A DNA stretch of 57,104 nt from an uncultured Geobacter sp. (lineage in GTDB: Bacteria > Desulfobacterota > Desulfuromonadia > Geobacterales > CAIOGM01), in NCBI GenBank assembly GCA_903857795.1, contig CAIOGM010000073.1, positions 1 to 57,104 on the forward strand, in the 5' to 3' direction. Positions 41,089-49,228 of the stretch are shown here, piece by piece; within the stretch, counting starts at the first letter, position 1; the number at the start of each line of letters is the position of its first letter. The translations under genes and the position numbers were made by a program. The notes beneath the pieces were generated by a model that saw only the letters and a program-made list of their open reading frames with translations, was not told the origin of the DNA and did no database searches.

Positions 41089-41702
41089 CCTCCGAGGCGC
41101 TCCTCTGCGGGGCGCCGCTGCTCGTGGTCGACGACGGCTCAACCGACGGCACCGGAGAGGTCGCCCGCCGCCTGCCGGTAAATCTCATCAGGCACCACCG
41201 GAACCAAGGGAAGGGGGCGGCCCTCAGGAGCGCCTTTCAGTGGGCCCTCCTCCACGGTTTCGAGGGAGTGGTGACCCTGGATGCCGACGGTCAGCATGAC
41301 CCCATGGCCATCCCCCTCCTGGCGGCCACGGCGCAGAGGGACGGCCACGATATCCTCATCGCCTCCCGCTCGGTCCAGTTTCACCAGATGGGGGGGCTGC
41401 GCAGCTGGTGGAACCGGTTCGGAGTCAGCTGCATGAGACGGCGGACCGGCTTCGAGATCACCGACAGCCAGTCGGGGTTCCGCTACTACTCCTCCCGCCT
41501 GCTTCGGGGGGTGGAGTTGAACTGCAACGGCTATCACCTGGAGATGGAGCTCCTCATGAAAGCCTGGCTCGGCGGCTTCACCATCGCCTCCCTGCCGGTG
41601 GCGGCCCGGGTGGCCGACGGCAGGGGGACCAGCCACTTCCGGCCGGTTCGTGACACCTGGAACATCTGCATGACCTTCCTCCGTTACTTCCTGAGAGTGT
41701 GA
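41031..41702 (+). CDS. Family 2 glycosyltransferase (dolichol-phosphate mannosyltransferase-like)
   Basis: A 223-residue GT-A enzyme from GTG 41031. Motifs: CVVIPAYNAVAFI, LLVVDDGSTDGT, NQGKGAALRSAF, and the metal-binding TLDADGQHDP. It lacks C-terminal TM helices. It probably transfers a sugar from a nucleotide donor to a lipid carrier or to the lipid made by this locus. Its start lies inside the deacetylase gene and its stop touches the next gene, so translation is coupled. Confidence 0.88.
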   Translation: MGYCVVIPAYNAVAFISAVASEALLCGAPLLVVDDGSTDGTGEVARRLPVNLIRHHRNQGKGAALRSAFQWALLHGFEGVVTLDADGQHDPMAIPLLAATAQRDGHDILIASRSVQFHQMGGLRSWWNRFGVSCMRRRTGFEITDSQSGFRYYSSRLLRGVELNCNGYHLEMELLMKAWLGGFTIASLPVAARVADGRGTSHFRPVRDTWNICMTFLRYFLRV

Positions 41703-41704
41703 CC

Positions 41705-43054
41705 ATGCTGCAAGGGCTGAAAGAGTACTCCACCGAAAAAATTGTCTCGCTCCTGTTGTCCCTGGCCGGCTCCTGTTCCACCAGAAACCTGGCGAGGATG
41801 ACCCGCCTCATGGAGCTGATCCCCCGCAAGGAGTCATATAAGGAGAAGATCCGCTGGATCCGGCGGCTCATCCTGGAGAACCACCCCTCCATGGAGTTCC
41901 CTCGCCGGATTCTCCGGGAGGTCCATCCCAACCAGCGGAACAAGTGGATCACCAACCTGGCGGTGAACCACCTCCTCTCCGGCACCAACAAGCGGAAGGA
42001 GTGGCAGGAACGGGAGGGGTACTATCCCCCTTCCACCGTGGTCATCAGCCTGACCATGAAGTGCAACCTCTCCTGCTACGGCTGTTATGCCGGCGACTAT
42101 GAGAAGGGGCTGGAGCTGACCAACGATGAGGTCGACTCGGTCCTCACCCAGATGAAGGAGATGGGGGTCTACTTCGCGGTCATCTCCGGTGGGGAGCCGT
42201 TTTTCAAGAAGGACCTCTTCGAGATCTTCAAGAAGCATTCGGACATGGCTTTTTTGGTCTTCACCCATGGGGGGCTCATCGATGAGCAGGTGGTTCAGCA
42301 GCTGATCCAGGTGGGAAATGTCATGCCCGCCTTCTCCCTGGAAGGGTACGAAGAGCAGACCGACGAACGCCGGGGCACTGGGCACTTCAAGAAGGTGATG
42401 CGGGCCATGGAGCTCCTGAAGGGGGCGGGGCTCACCTACTGCGGCTCCTTCACCCAGACCAGCCGGAACACCGATATCATCACCGACAGCCGCTACATGG
42501 ATTTCCTCCTGGAGAAGGGGGTCTACGCCCTCTGGCTCTTCACCTATGTCCCCGTGGGACGGGAGCCGGATCTGGAACTAATGGCGACCCCGGAGCAGCG
42601 GGATCTGCTCCGCTCCCGGATCGTCGAGTTCCGCGCCACCAAGCCGATGCTCTTCGTTGACTTCTGGAACGACGGCCCCCTCATCGACGGCTGCATCGCC
42701 GGCGGACGCAAATACTTCCACATCAACGCCAACGGCGACATCGAGCCGTGCGTCTTCTGCCATGTGGCGTCGGACAACATCCGCCGGACCCCGCTCAAGG
42801 AGGCGCTCCGCTCCCCCCTCTTCAGCCGGATAAGGGAGAACCAGGGGGAGCAGGAGAATCTCCTGCGCCCTTGTATGCTCATCGACCATCCTGAACAGGG
42901 GCGGGAGCTGCTGGCCATGGAGGGGGTCTACCCCACCCACGGCGGGGCCGAGGCGATCTTCACTGACTTGGCCGCGGAGATGGACGACTATGCCGGACGG
43001 TACGGTGAGATCGCCGACCCGGTCTGGGAGGAGGGCAAAAAACCGCGCAGATGA
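41705..43054 (+). CDS. Radical SAM protein with SPASM-like C-terminus
   Basis: A 449-residue enzyme; ATG 41705 is preferred over GTG 41699 because GAGAG is better spaced. ~100 N-terminal helical residues precede a radical SAM barrel with CxxxCxxC at C120, C124, C127 (MKCNLSCYGC) and the GGEPFF motif. A C-terminal Cys-rich part (IDGCIAGGRKYFHINANGD, PCVFCH, PCMLIDHP) is SPASM/Twitch-like and should hold one or two auxiliary 4Fe-4S clusters. It resembles the radical SAM proteins near lipid and hopanoid-type loci, but the substrate is unknown. It ends ATGA into the acyltransferase. Confidence 0.85.
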   Translation: MLQGLKEYSTEKIVSLLLSLAGSCSTRNLARMTRLMELIPRKESYKEKIRWIRRLILENHPSMEFPRRILREVHPNQRNKWITNLAVNHLLSGTNKRKEWQEREGYYPPSTVVISLTMKCNLSCYGCYAGDYEKGLELTNDEVDSVLTQMKEMGVYFAVISGGEPFFKKDLFEIFKKHSDMAFLVFTHGGLIDEQVVQQLIQVGNVMPAFSLEGYEEQTDERRGTGHFKKVMRAMELLKGAGLTYCGSFTQTSRNTDIITDSRYMDFLLEKGVYALWLFTYVPVGREPDLELMATPEQRDLLRSRIVEFRATKPMLFVDFWNDGPLIDGCIAGGRKYFHINANGDIEPCVFCHVASDNIRRTPLKEALRSPLFSRIRENQGEQENLLRPCMLIDHPEQGRELLAMEGVYPTHGGAEAIFTDLAAEMDDYAGRYGEIADPVWEEGKKPRR

Positions 43055-43935
43055 CCCTCTACAACGGCCTGAATCTGTTCTTTATCAACCTCTTCACCCG
43101 GCTCGTGCCACGCCCCCTCTGCCCGCTCTTTGCCGCGCTCACCGGGTGGCTGGTCTATCTCTTCGTCCCCATGCAGCGGCGGGGAATGAGGGATAACCTC
43201 CGGACCGTGACCGGGCGCCGGTCGGTGGAGCTGCTGGTGCTGAGCGCCTTTTACAAATACTCCCGGAACTGGACCGATGTGATGCTGATGATCCGGTTGC
43301 GGGGGGAGCGGCTCTTCCGGCTCATCGGGCACCGCTCCAGCAGCCATCCCCTGGATGAGGCCCTGGCCGCCGGAACCGGCGCAATCCTGGTCTCTCCCCA
43401 CCTGGGGAACTGGGAGCTTGGAGGGCTGGGACTGGCCGAGATGGGGTACAAGCAGAACGTCATGACCTTTCGGGAACCCGATGAAAAGGTCAACGATCTC
43501 AGGGAGCGGTTCCGGTCGGAGCGGGGGATCGGCATCATCTATGTGGACCGCAACGACAGTTCTCCTCTGGCGATCATCGAGGCGGTGAACGCCTTGCGGC
43601 GCAACGAGATCGTGGTCCTCCTGGGGGAACGGGACGGTTCGTCCCATACCCTCCGGCTGGAGTTTTTCGGCCGCCCCACCGACATCCCGGTGGGAGCCGC
43701 CTACCTGGCCCTGGCCAGCGGAGCGCCGGTGATCCCGGTCTTTGTCCCCCTGGAGGGGGGGCGCTACTCCACCTACATGGAGGAGCCGATCTATTTCCGG
43801 GGAGGGCATGGCGAACATGCCGCTGTCATCCGGGAGGGGACGGAACGGCTGCTCAGGCTCTTCGAGACCTATATCCGGCGTTATCCGGACCAGTGGTACA
43901 ATTTTTTCCCCTACTGGCGAAACCACTCATCATAA
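43051..43935 (+). CDS. LpxL/HtrB-type lysophospholipid acyltransferase
   Basis: A 294-residue inner-membrane acyltransferase. One N-terminal hydrophobic region, then the HxxxxE motif in VSPHLGNWELGG (H117, E122), VYVDRNDSS-type donor region, and LLGERDGSS. This family transfers acyl chains from ACP to lipid A precursors; aryl polyene loci carry related enzymes that attach the polyene to a lipid head group. The position directly before the ACP gene supports using the locus ACP as acyl donor. Coupled by ATGA to the radical SAM gene upstream. Confidence 0.88.
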   Translation: MTLYNGLNLFFINLFTRLVPRPLCPLFAALTGWLVYLFVPMQRRGMRDNLRTVTGRRSVELLVLSAFYKYSRNWTDVMLMIRLRGERLFRLIGHRSSSHPLDEALAAGTGAILVSPHLGNWELGGLGLAEMGYKQNVMTFREPDEKVNDLRERFRSERGIGIIYVDRNDSSPLAIIEAVNALRRNEIVVLLGERDGSSHTLRLEFFGRPTDIPVGAAYLALASGAPVIPVFVPLEGGRYSTYMEEPIYFRGGHGEHAAVIREGTERLLRLFETYIRRYPDQWYNFFPYWRNHSS

Positions 43936-43947
43936 AAAGGAACCGAT

Positions 43948-44205
43948 ATGTCAGAAGCTCTCATCGAACCGGTAAAACAGCTCATCATCGATGCCCTCCG
44001 TATCGAAGGGCTCTCCTGTGCGGATATCGACAGCGACGCCCCGCTCTTCGGCGACGGACTGGGGCTCGACTCCATCGACGCCCTCCAGCTGGTGGTGGCC
44101 ATGGAGAAGGAGTACGGGGTGGTGGTCCCCGACGCCGCCACCGGCACGAAGGTTTTCCAGTCGGTCCGGAGCATGGCCGCGCATATCGCGGAACAGCGTA
44201 AATGA
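43948..44205 (+). CDS. Acyl carrier protein
   Basis: An 85-residue ACP with the phosphopantetheine site S42 in FGDGLGLDSIDALQLV. Acidic, helical, cytoplasmic. It is the only ACP in the locus, whereas classical aryl polyene loci have two, so it probably carries both the growing chain and the donor for the acyltransferase. No phosphopantetheinyl transferase gene is in the window. ATG 43948 follows AAAAGGA; the stop overlaps the next start (ATGA). Confidence 0.95.
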   Translation: MSEALIEPVKQLIIDALRIEGLSCADIDSDAPLFGDGLGLDSIDALQLVVAMEKEYGVVVPDAATGTKVFQSVRSMAAHIAEQRK

Positions 44206-45491
44206 GAATCCTCTTCGTCGTCCCCGGCTGGCCCAAGGGACGGCTCTGGGGTGAACTCGGCTTCAAGTTCCCCTCCCTCTCTCTGGCGGCCCTGGCTGCG
44301 GTGACCCCCGACGTTCATCAGATCGCCCTCTGGGATGAGAACATCCAACCGCGGGAGCCTGTCGCCCCGGTGGATCTGGTGGCGATCACCGCCATGACCC
44401 CCCAGGCGCCGCGGGCCTATGCCATCGCCGACTCCTTCCGGCTCCGGGGGATTCCGGTGGTGATGGGAGGGTTTCATGCCAGCGTCCTCCCGGAGGAGGC
44501 CTTGAGCCATGTGGATGCGGTGGTGGTGGGGGAAGGGGAGGGGGTCTGGCCCCGCCTCCTGGAGGAGCTCCAACGAGGGGAGATGGCCCGGTTTTACACC
44601 GCCGACTCTCTCATGGTGATGGCCGACCTCCCCCGGCCGCGGCGCACCCTGTTCAAGGGGAAGCGGTACCTCTTTACCAACACCCTCCAGACCACCCGCG
44701 GCTGCCCCTTTGACTGCGAATTCTGCTCGGTGACCGCCTTCTACGGCAGGAAGTACCGGACCCGGCCGGTGGCCGGCGTCTTGGCGGAGTTGGAAGAGCT
44801 TCGAAAGAAGAACTCCTTCGTCTTCTTTGTGGACGACAACCTGGTGGGGAACCGGGCCTATGCCCTGGAGCTCTTTGCCGGAATGAAGGGGATGGGATTG
44901 AAGTGGCTCTCCCACGCCCCCATCGACTTCGGCCGGGATCCGGAGCTCCTGCGGGCCGCCGGTGACTCCGGCTGTCTCGGCCTCTTTGTCGGCTTTGAAT
45001 CTCTGAACCAGGAGACGCTGGCGGCCATGGGGAAGGTGACCAACCTGGCAGCCTCCTATGGCGACGACGCCCGGGCGTTCCGGGATCACGGCATCGGCAT
45101 CCTCGGCTCCTTCGTCCTCGGCTGCGACGGCGACACCCCCGAGCTTTTTCCCCGGCTGCTCCGTTTCTGCGAGGAGGCGCGGCTGGAGGCGGCCATCTTT
45201 CCGATCCTGACCCCCTTTCCGGGGACCAAGATTCGCGACCGTCTTGAGGCGCAAGGGCGGATCACCTCCAACGCGTGGGAGGATTACGACATGGGGCATG
45301 TCACCTTCCGGCCCCAGGGGATGACCGCTCAAGAGCTGCAGGAGGGGCACGACCAGCTCAACCGCTCCTTCTACTCCTTCGGTTCCATCTACCGCCGGCT
45401 CTTCAAGCTCCACCGGTCGGTGCAGGTCTTCGGACCGATGAACATCGGCTTCCGGAGCGCCATCCGGAACTGCCGGAAGGGGTCGCCATGA
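44202..45491 (+). CDS. B12-binding-type radical SAM enzyme (first paralogue)
   Basis: A 429-residue protein of the BchE/P-methylase-like class. The N-terminal ~140 residues form a Rossmann fold like cobalamin-binding domains (ILFVVPGWPKG, LVAITAMTPQA, VVMGGFHASVLPEEAL, VVVGEGEG) but lack the DxHxxG cobalamin ligand motif, as do many members. The radical SAM site is C168, C172, C175 in TRGCPFDCEFC. A C-terminal ~100 residues follow. It is a clear paralogue of the last gene of the locus (55014). Likely C-methylation, ring formation or rearrangement on an ACP- or lipid-bound substrate; the reaction is not predictable. Confidence 0.88.
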   Translation: MRILFVVPGWPKGRLWGELGFKFPSLSLAALAAVTPDVHQIALWDENIQPREPVAPVDLVAITAMTPQAPRAYAIADSFRLRGIPVVMGGFHASVLPEEALSHVDAVVVGEGEGVWPRLLEELQRGEMARFYTADSLMVMADLPRPRRTLFKGKRYLFTNTLQTTRGCPFDCEFCSVTAFYGRKYRTRPVAGVLAELEELRKKNSFVFFVDDNLVGNRAYALELFAGMKGMGLKWLSHAPIDFGRDPELLRAAGDSGCLGLFVGFESLNQETLAAMGKVTNLAASYGDDARAFRDHGIGILGSFVLGCDGDTPELFPRLLRFCEEARLEAAIFPILTPFPGTKIRDRLEAQGRITSNAWEDYDMGHVTFRPQGMTAQELQEGHDQLNRSFYSFGSIYRRLFKLHRSVQVFGPMNIGFRSAIRNCRKGSP

Positions 45492-46333
45492 ACTGTTTTA
45501 TGTTTCCCGGTCAGCCCCTCTCCCGGAGCGACCGGCTCCCCGAGGATGCCGGCTGGTGCCAGGTGGTCGAGCTCTGCCGACGCCACGCCGGGTTTGATCC
45601 GGAGAGCTGGCGCGGGGAAGAGGGAGAGTGCGGCGGGAACGTGGCGCTGCAGCTGTACGGCGTCGCCATGAGCCTCTACGGCGCCCGCCTCCTGGCCCAA
45701 AAAGGGGTGAAGCCGAGGATCGTGGCCGAGCACAGCATGGGGATTTATGCGGCGCTGGCCTGCTGCGGTGTGGTGGCAGAAGAGGCGGCCCTGGAGATCG
45801 CCTCCAGGGTTGGACGGGCCATGGCGCGGATGGGGCGCACCCGGCGCTACGCCCTGGGGTGCGTGGTCGGTCTGACCATGGAGCCGCTCCTGGTCGTTGC
45901 GGAAAACCACGGGGTCTATCTGGCGAACCGGAACACCGACCGCCATTTCCTCCTCTCCGGCGAACGGGGGCGGATCGAAGCGGCCATGGCCGAGGCCGTC
46001 GCCTCGGGCGCCTTCTCCGCCAGGAGCTTCCCCTGCGACGCTCCGCTCCATACGCCGCTCATGGCGGAGCTGGAACCGGAACTGCGAGAGGTCTTCGCCG
46101 ACTACCGCTACCAGGAGCCGGTGATCCCGCTCATGAATCATATCGACCAGGAGCTCCTCACCGGCGCAGAGATTGCGGAGTTCATGCTCCGGGAGCTCCG
46201 GCTCCCGGTCCAGTGGGAGCAGAGCTATCGGGCGTTACGTAGGGCAGGCGTCAACCATTTCCTGGAGGTGGGGGGAGGGGACTCCCTCAAGAAGTATAAC
46301 CGCTGGATCGACAGTCAGTCGTCCCGGAGCTAA
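45488..46333 (+). CDS. FabD-fold acyltransferase with atypical active site
   Basis: A 281-residue protein from ATG 45488, overlapping the previous stop (ATGA). It starts MNCFMFPGQP like malonyl-CoA:ACP transacylase. The nucleophile S83 is present, but the motif is EHSMG instead of GHSLG; the catalytic His is in DAPLHTPLM. Aligned without gaps from the nucleophile to VVGL, the position of the malonyl-binding Arg of FabD is Val108, so a dicarboxylic substrate is doubtful. It may load a non-carboxylated starter acyl group onto the ACP or edit it. Confidence 0.82.
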   Translation: MNCFMFPGQPLSRSDRLPEDAGWCQVVELCRRHAGFDPESWRGEEGECGGNVALQLYGVAMSLYGARLLAQKGVKPRIVAEHSMGIYAALACCGVVAEEAALEIASRVGRAMARMGRTRRYALGCVVGLTMEPLLVVAENHGVYLANRNTDRHFLLSGERGRIEAAMAEAVASGAFSARSFPCDAPLHTPLMAELEPELREVFADYRYQEPVIPLMNHIDQELLTGAEIAEFMLRELRLPVQWEQSYRALRRAGVNHFLEVGGGDSLKKYNRWIDSQSSRS

Positions 46334-46335
46334 CG

Positions 46336-46764
46336 ATGCCCCCGATCTGGCACGAGACCCCCCTGACGGTCAGGTTTAACGAGGTCGACTCCTACCAGGT
46401 GGCCTGGCACGGCCATTTTGTCGCCTGGATGGAGGTGGGACGAAACGACCTGGCCGGCCGGTTCGAGCTCAACGCCGAGCAGATCGGCGCCGCCGGTTTC
46501 CGGGCGCCGGTGGTCACCCTGGAGCTGAAATTCCGGCGGCCGGCCCGGTTTAATGAACGGCTGATCATCGCCACTTCGGCGCGCCGTTGCGAGAGCGCCA
46601 CCCTGGAGTTCCCCTGCCGGATCATGGGTGAGGGGAGAGCGCTCCTGGCCGAAGGCTCCACCATCCATGTGCTCACCGACAGCGCCGGCATACTCCAGTA
46701 CCGCCTGCCACCCCTCATCGCCGGGCGGCTGGAGCGGCTACTGGCGAGCCTGGAGACACCATGA
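46336..46764 (+). CDS. 4HBT-family thioesterase
   Basis: A 142-residue hotdog protein starting two bases after the acyltransferase stop. The N-terminal LTVRFNEVDSYQVAWHGHFV matches the family region that holds the catalytic acid, and the KFRRPARFNERLIIAT strand is typical of 4-hydroxybenzoyl-CoA thioesterases. Aryl polyene loci include such a thioesterase. It may hydrolyse or transfer acyl-ACP. Coupled by ATGA to the next radical SAM gene. Confidence 0.87.
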   Translation: MPPIWHETPLTVRFNEVDSYQVAWHGHFVAWMEVGRNDLAGRFELNAEQIGAAGFRAPVVTLELKFRRPARFNERLIIATSARRCESATLEFPCRIMGEGRALLAEGSTIHVLTDSAGILQYRLPPLIAGRLERLLASLETP

Positions 46765-48158
46765 AACTCCTCCTGGTCTCGGCCAACCGCGAACGGTCCC
46801 CCTATCCGGTCTTCCCTATCGGACTCTCCTCCCTGGTCCCTCCCCTGACCGCCGCCGGCCATGAGCTGGAGATCCTGGATCTCTGCTTCAGCGTCGAGCC
46901 GGAACGGGAGCTGACCGAGGCGCTCCACCGATACGCCCCCGATGCCGTGCTCCTCTCCATCCGGAATCTGGATAACGTCACCTGGCCCGGCTCACGCTCC
47001 TACCTGAACGAGGTGAGAGAGGCGGTGGCGGCCTGTCGCGGCAGCGCACCGGTGATCCTGGGGGGCTCCGGATTTTCACTCATGCCGGAGGAGCTGCTCC
47101 GCCACCTGGGAGGAGATTATGGTGTGGTGGGGGAGGGGGAGGAGATCCTCCCGCTGCTTCTGGCTGCGCTGGTGCGGGGCGATCCGGTGGCCGGGCTTCC
47201 CGGCGTGGTGACGCCGGAGAGGAGCGGCTATGCGCCGCCGCTCCCGGTCTCACAGATCGGCAGCCCCGACCGCCGGCTTTTCCAGCTGGCCCGTTACCAC
47301 CGGGAAGGGGGGATGGCCAACCTCCAGACGAAACGGGGGTGCCCCTTCGGCTGCGTCTACTGTACCTACCCCCTCCTTGAGGGGACGCGGGTGCGGCTGC
47401 GCCCCGTGTCCGAGGTCATCGCCGAGGTCCGGGGGCTGAGTGATGACTCGGGTGTCGACTACCTCTACTTTGTGGACGACATCTTTAACTACCCTCCCGA
47501 CTATGCCCTGGAGCTCTGCCAGGCCATGACTGCGGCAAAGCTGAAGGTCAACTGGTCGGCCTTCATCAACCCCCAGTTCGTCACGGGGGAGCTGATGGCG
47601 GCCATGGTGGCGGCCGGCTGTGACGCAGTGGAGTACGGCAGCGACTCGGGCTCTCCGGCCATGCTCCGCTCCCTGGGTAAGTCGTTCACCGTCTCCCATA
47701 TCCGGGATGCCTCGACCCTCTGCCACGAACAGGGGGTCGATTTTGCCCACTACATCCTCTTTGGCGGGCCGGGGGAGTCGGTGGAAACCATCGACGAGAC
47801 CTTCACCCTTATGGACGAGGTCAACCCCACCGCGGTCATTGCCATGACCGGCATCCGGATCTATCCCGGCACGGCGCTGCAGAGGCAGGCCATTAACGAG
47901 GGGCTCATCACGGCCGAGACACCGCTCCTGGAGCCGCTCTTCTACATCTCTCCCCCTCTCCGGGAGAGCCTGGCCTCCCTGGTGACGGAGCGGGCCATGG
48001 CCCGGCGGAGCTGGGTGGCGCCGGGGCTGGAGATCAACATGAGCGACGCCATGTTGGAGGCGCTCCGCTCCTTTCCGGTGCGCGGCCCCCTCTGGAAGCT
48101 GATGAAACGGCTGGGGCGGAGCCGGGTCCGGCCCATGGCGGGAGGCGATGGCCGGTAA
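46761..48158 (+). CDS. B12-binding-type radical SAM enzyme (second type)
   Basis: A 465-residue protein. N-terminal cobalamin-binding-like Rossmann region (KLLLVSANRERSPYPVFPIG, VILGGSGFSLMPEELL, GVVGEGEEILP), then C194, C198, C201 in KRGCPFGCVYC, FVDDIFNYPPDYA, and a C-terminal extension. It differs from the 44202/55014 pair and is closer to the general B12 radical SAM class. It is the last gene before a 228-bp gap with two inverted repeats, so it probably ends the first transcription block of the locus. Confidence 0.88.
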   Translation: MKLLLVSANRERSPYPVFPIGLSSLVPPLTAAGHELEILDLCFSVEPERELTEALHRYAPDAVLLSIRNLDNVTWPGSRSYLNEVREAVAACRGSAPVILGGSGFSLMPEELLRHLGGDYGVVGEGEEILPLLLAALVRGDPVAGLPGVVTPERSGYAPPLPVSQIGSPDRRLFQLARYHREGGMANLQTKRGCPFGCVYCTYPLLEGTRVRLRPVSEVIAEVRGLSDDSGVDYLYFVDDIFNYPPDYALELCQAMTAAKLKVNWSAFINPQFVTGELMAAMVAAGCDAVEYGSDSGSPAMLRSLGKSFTVSHIRDASTLCHEQGVDFAHYILFGGPGESVETIDETFTLMDEVNPTAVIAMTGIRIYPGTALQRQAINEGLITAETPLLEPLFYISPPLRESLASLVTERAMARRSWVAPGLEINMSDAMLEALRSFPVRGPLWKLMKRLGRSRVRPMAGGDGR

Positions 48159-48168
48159 CTTCCGTTCC

Positions 48169-48214
48169 CTTCGACTACGCTCAGGGAACAATTGTCCGCT
48201 GAGCGGAGTCGAAG
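48169..48214. repeat. Inverted repeat CTTCGACTACGCTCAG / CTGAGCGGAGTCGAAG
   Basis: 15 of 16 positions pair across a 14-nt spacer. The CTTCGACTxCGCTCAGGG sequence is a common dispersed intergenic repeat in environmental bacteria. Only 10 bp beyond the radical SAM stop, so it may stabilise or end the transcript. Confidence 0.7.
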
Positions 48215-48259
48215 CGCTTTTGCATTCACGGAGCTGATGCGATGATCTAATGAGAGATC

Positions 48260-48325
48260 GTCGTAGGAGCGGCCTGCGGCCGCGAATGATGCAGGGAATT
48301 CGCGCCTAAAGGACGCTCCTACGAG
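48260..48325. repeat. Composite inverted repeat (REP/BIME-like)
   Basis: Outer arms TCGTAGGAGCG (48261-48271) and CGCTCCTACGA (48314-48324), inner arms CGCGAAT (48281-48287) and ATTCGCG (48298-48304), plus a local GGCCTGCGGCC palindrome. It resembles the GTAGGAGCGGCxTxxGCCGCGA class of repeats. Together with the preceding repeat it fills the only sizeable gap in the lipid locus. Confidence 0.7.
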
Positions 48326-48386
48326 TTGCCGCGAACGGTAGCTGAAGATTAGCTTCATAGCCGAGTTCAACCGAAGCGAGGTATCC

Positions 48387-49127
48387 ATGGAATTCACCGA
48401 TAAGATCGTCGTCGTGACCGGCGGGACACGAGGCATAGGACGAGCCATCTCTCTGCTGTTCGCCAATGAAGGGGCGCGGGTCTTTGCCGCCTATCGGGAG
48501 AACGACGCGGCGGCCACGGCCCTGGAGAGTGCCGCAACCGGGCTTCCCGGCTCCATCACCACGATACGGGCCGACGTGAGCAGCTCCCCGGGGGCCATCG
48601 CCCTCATGGATGCGGCGGCAGCGGAGAGCGGGGGGATCGATATCCTCATCAACAACGCCGGTATCATCAGGGACTGCTATCTGGCCATGATGTCGGAAGA
48701 GGACTGGGAAAGTGTTATCCGGAACAACCTGTCACCGCTGTTTCACTGTGGCAAGTGGGGGGTCCGGAAGATGATCGGCCGGAAAGGGGGGGCCATGGTC
48801 AACCTCTCGTCAATCTCGGCGCTCACCGGAACCCCCGGCCAGACCAACTACGCCGCCACCAAGGGGGGGATCATCAGTTTCACCAGGTCCCTGGCCCGGG
48901 AGGTTGGCCCCCTGGGGATCAGGGTCAACGCCGTGGCCCCCGGTCTCATTGGGACGGAGATGGTCGCCGGGATGAAGCCGGAGCAGGTCAAGAAGGTTGT
49001 AGCCGGGACCAGTATCGGCCGGCTCGGTTCGACCGAAGAGGTGGCCCAGGCGGTCCTCTTCCTCGCCTCTCCCCGCGCCTCCTACATCACCGGGCACTGC
49101 CTCGTGGTGGACGGCGGGATAATCTGA
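48387..49127 (+). CDS. 3-oxoacyl-ACP reductase (FabG-like SDR)
   Basis: A 246-residue short-chain dehydrogenase: TGGTRGIGRAI cofactor loop, NNAG, catalytic Ser in NLSSISALTG, and YAATK (Tyr/Lys). It should reduce the beta-keto group after each condensation using NADPH. ATG 48387 follows GCGAGGTATCC. First gene of the second block; ~100 bp separate it from the ketosynthase. Confidence 0.92.
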   Translation: MEFTDKIVVVTGGTRGIGRAISLLFANEGARVFAAYRENDAAATALESAATGLPGSITTIRADVSSSPGAIALMDAAAAESGGIDILINNAGIIRDCYLAMMSEEDWESVIRNNLSPLFHCGKWGVRKMIGRKGGAMVNLSSISALTGTPGQTNYAATKGGIISFTRSLAREVGPLGIRVNAVAPGLIGTEMVAGMKPEQVKKVVAGTSIGRLGSTEEVAQAVLFLASPRASYITGHCLVVDGGII

Positions 49128-49228
49128 TGCTGTTAAAAACAGTTTGTCTCCGACAGCGGTAACGAGTAGAATGCAGATTCTCTGTCGTGCCGCTTTACCG
49201 GCCTCCTTCCCTCGGTTTCAGGATCCTC

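Noticed and set aside
43911-45413. 500-residue minus-strand frame over the ACP and first B12 radical SAM genes
   Set aside because: Antisense to two clear genes; composition typical of a shadow frame.
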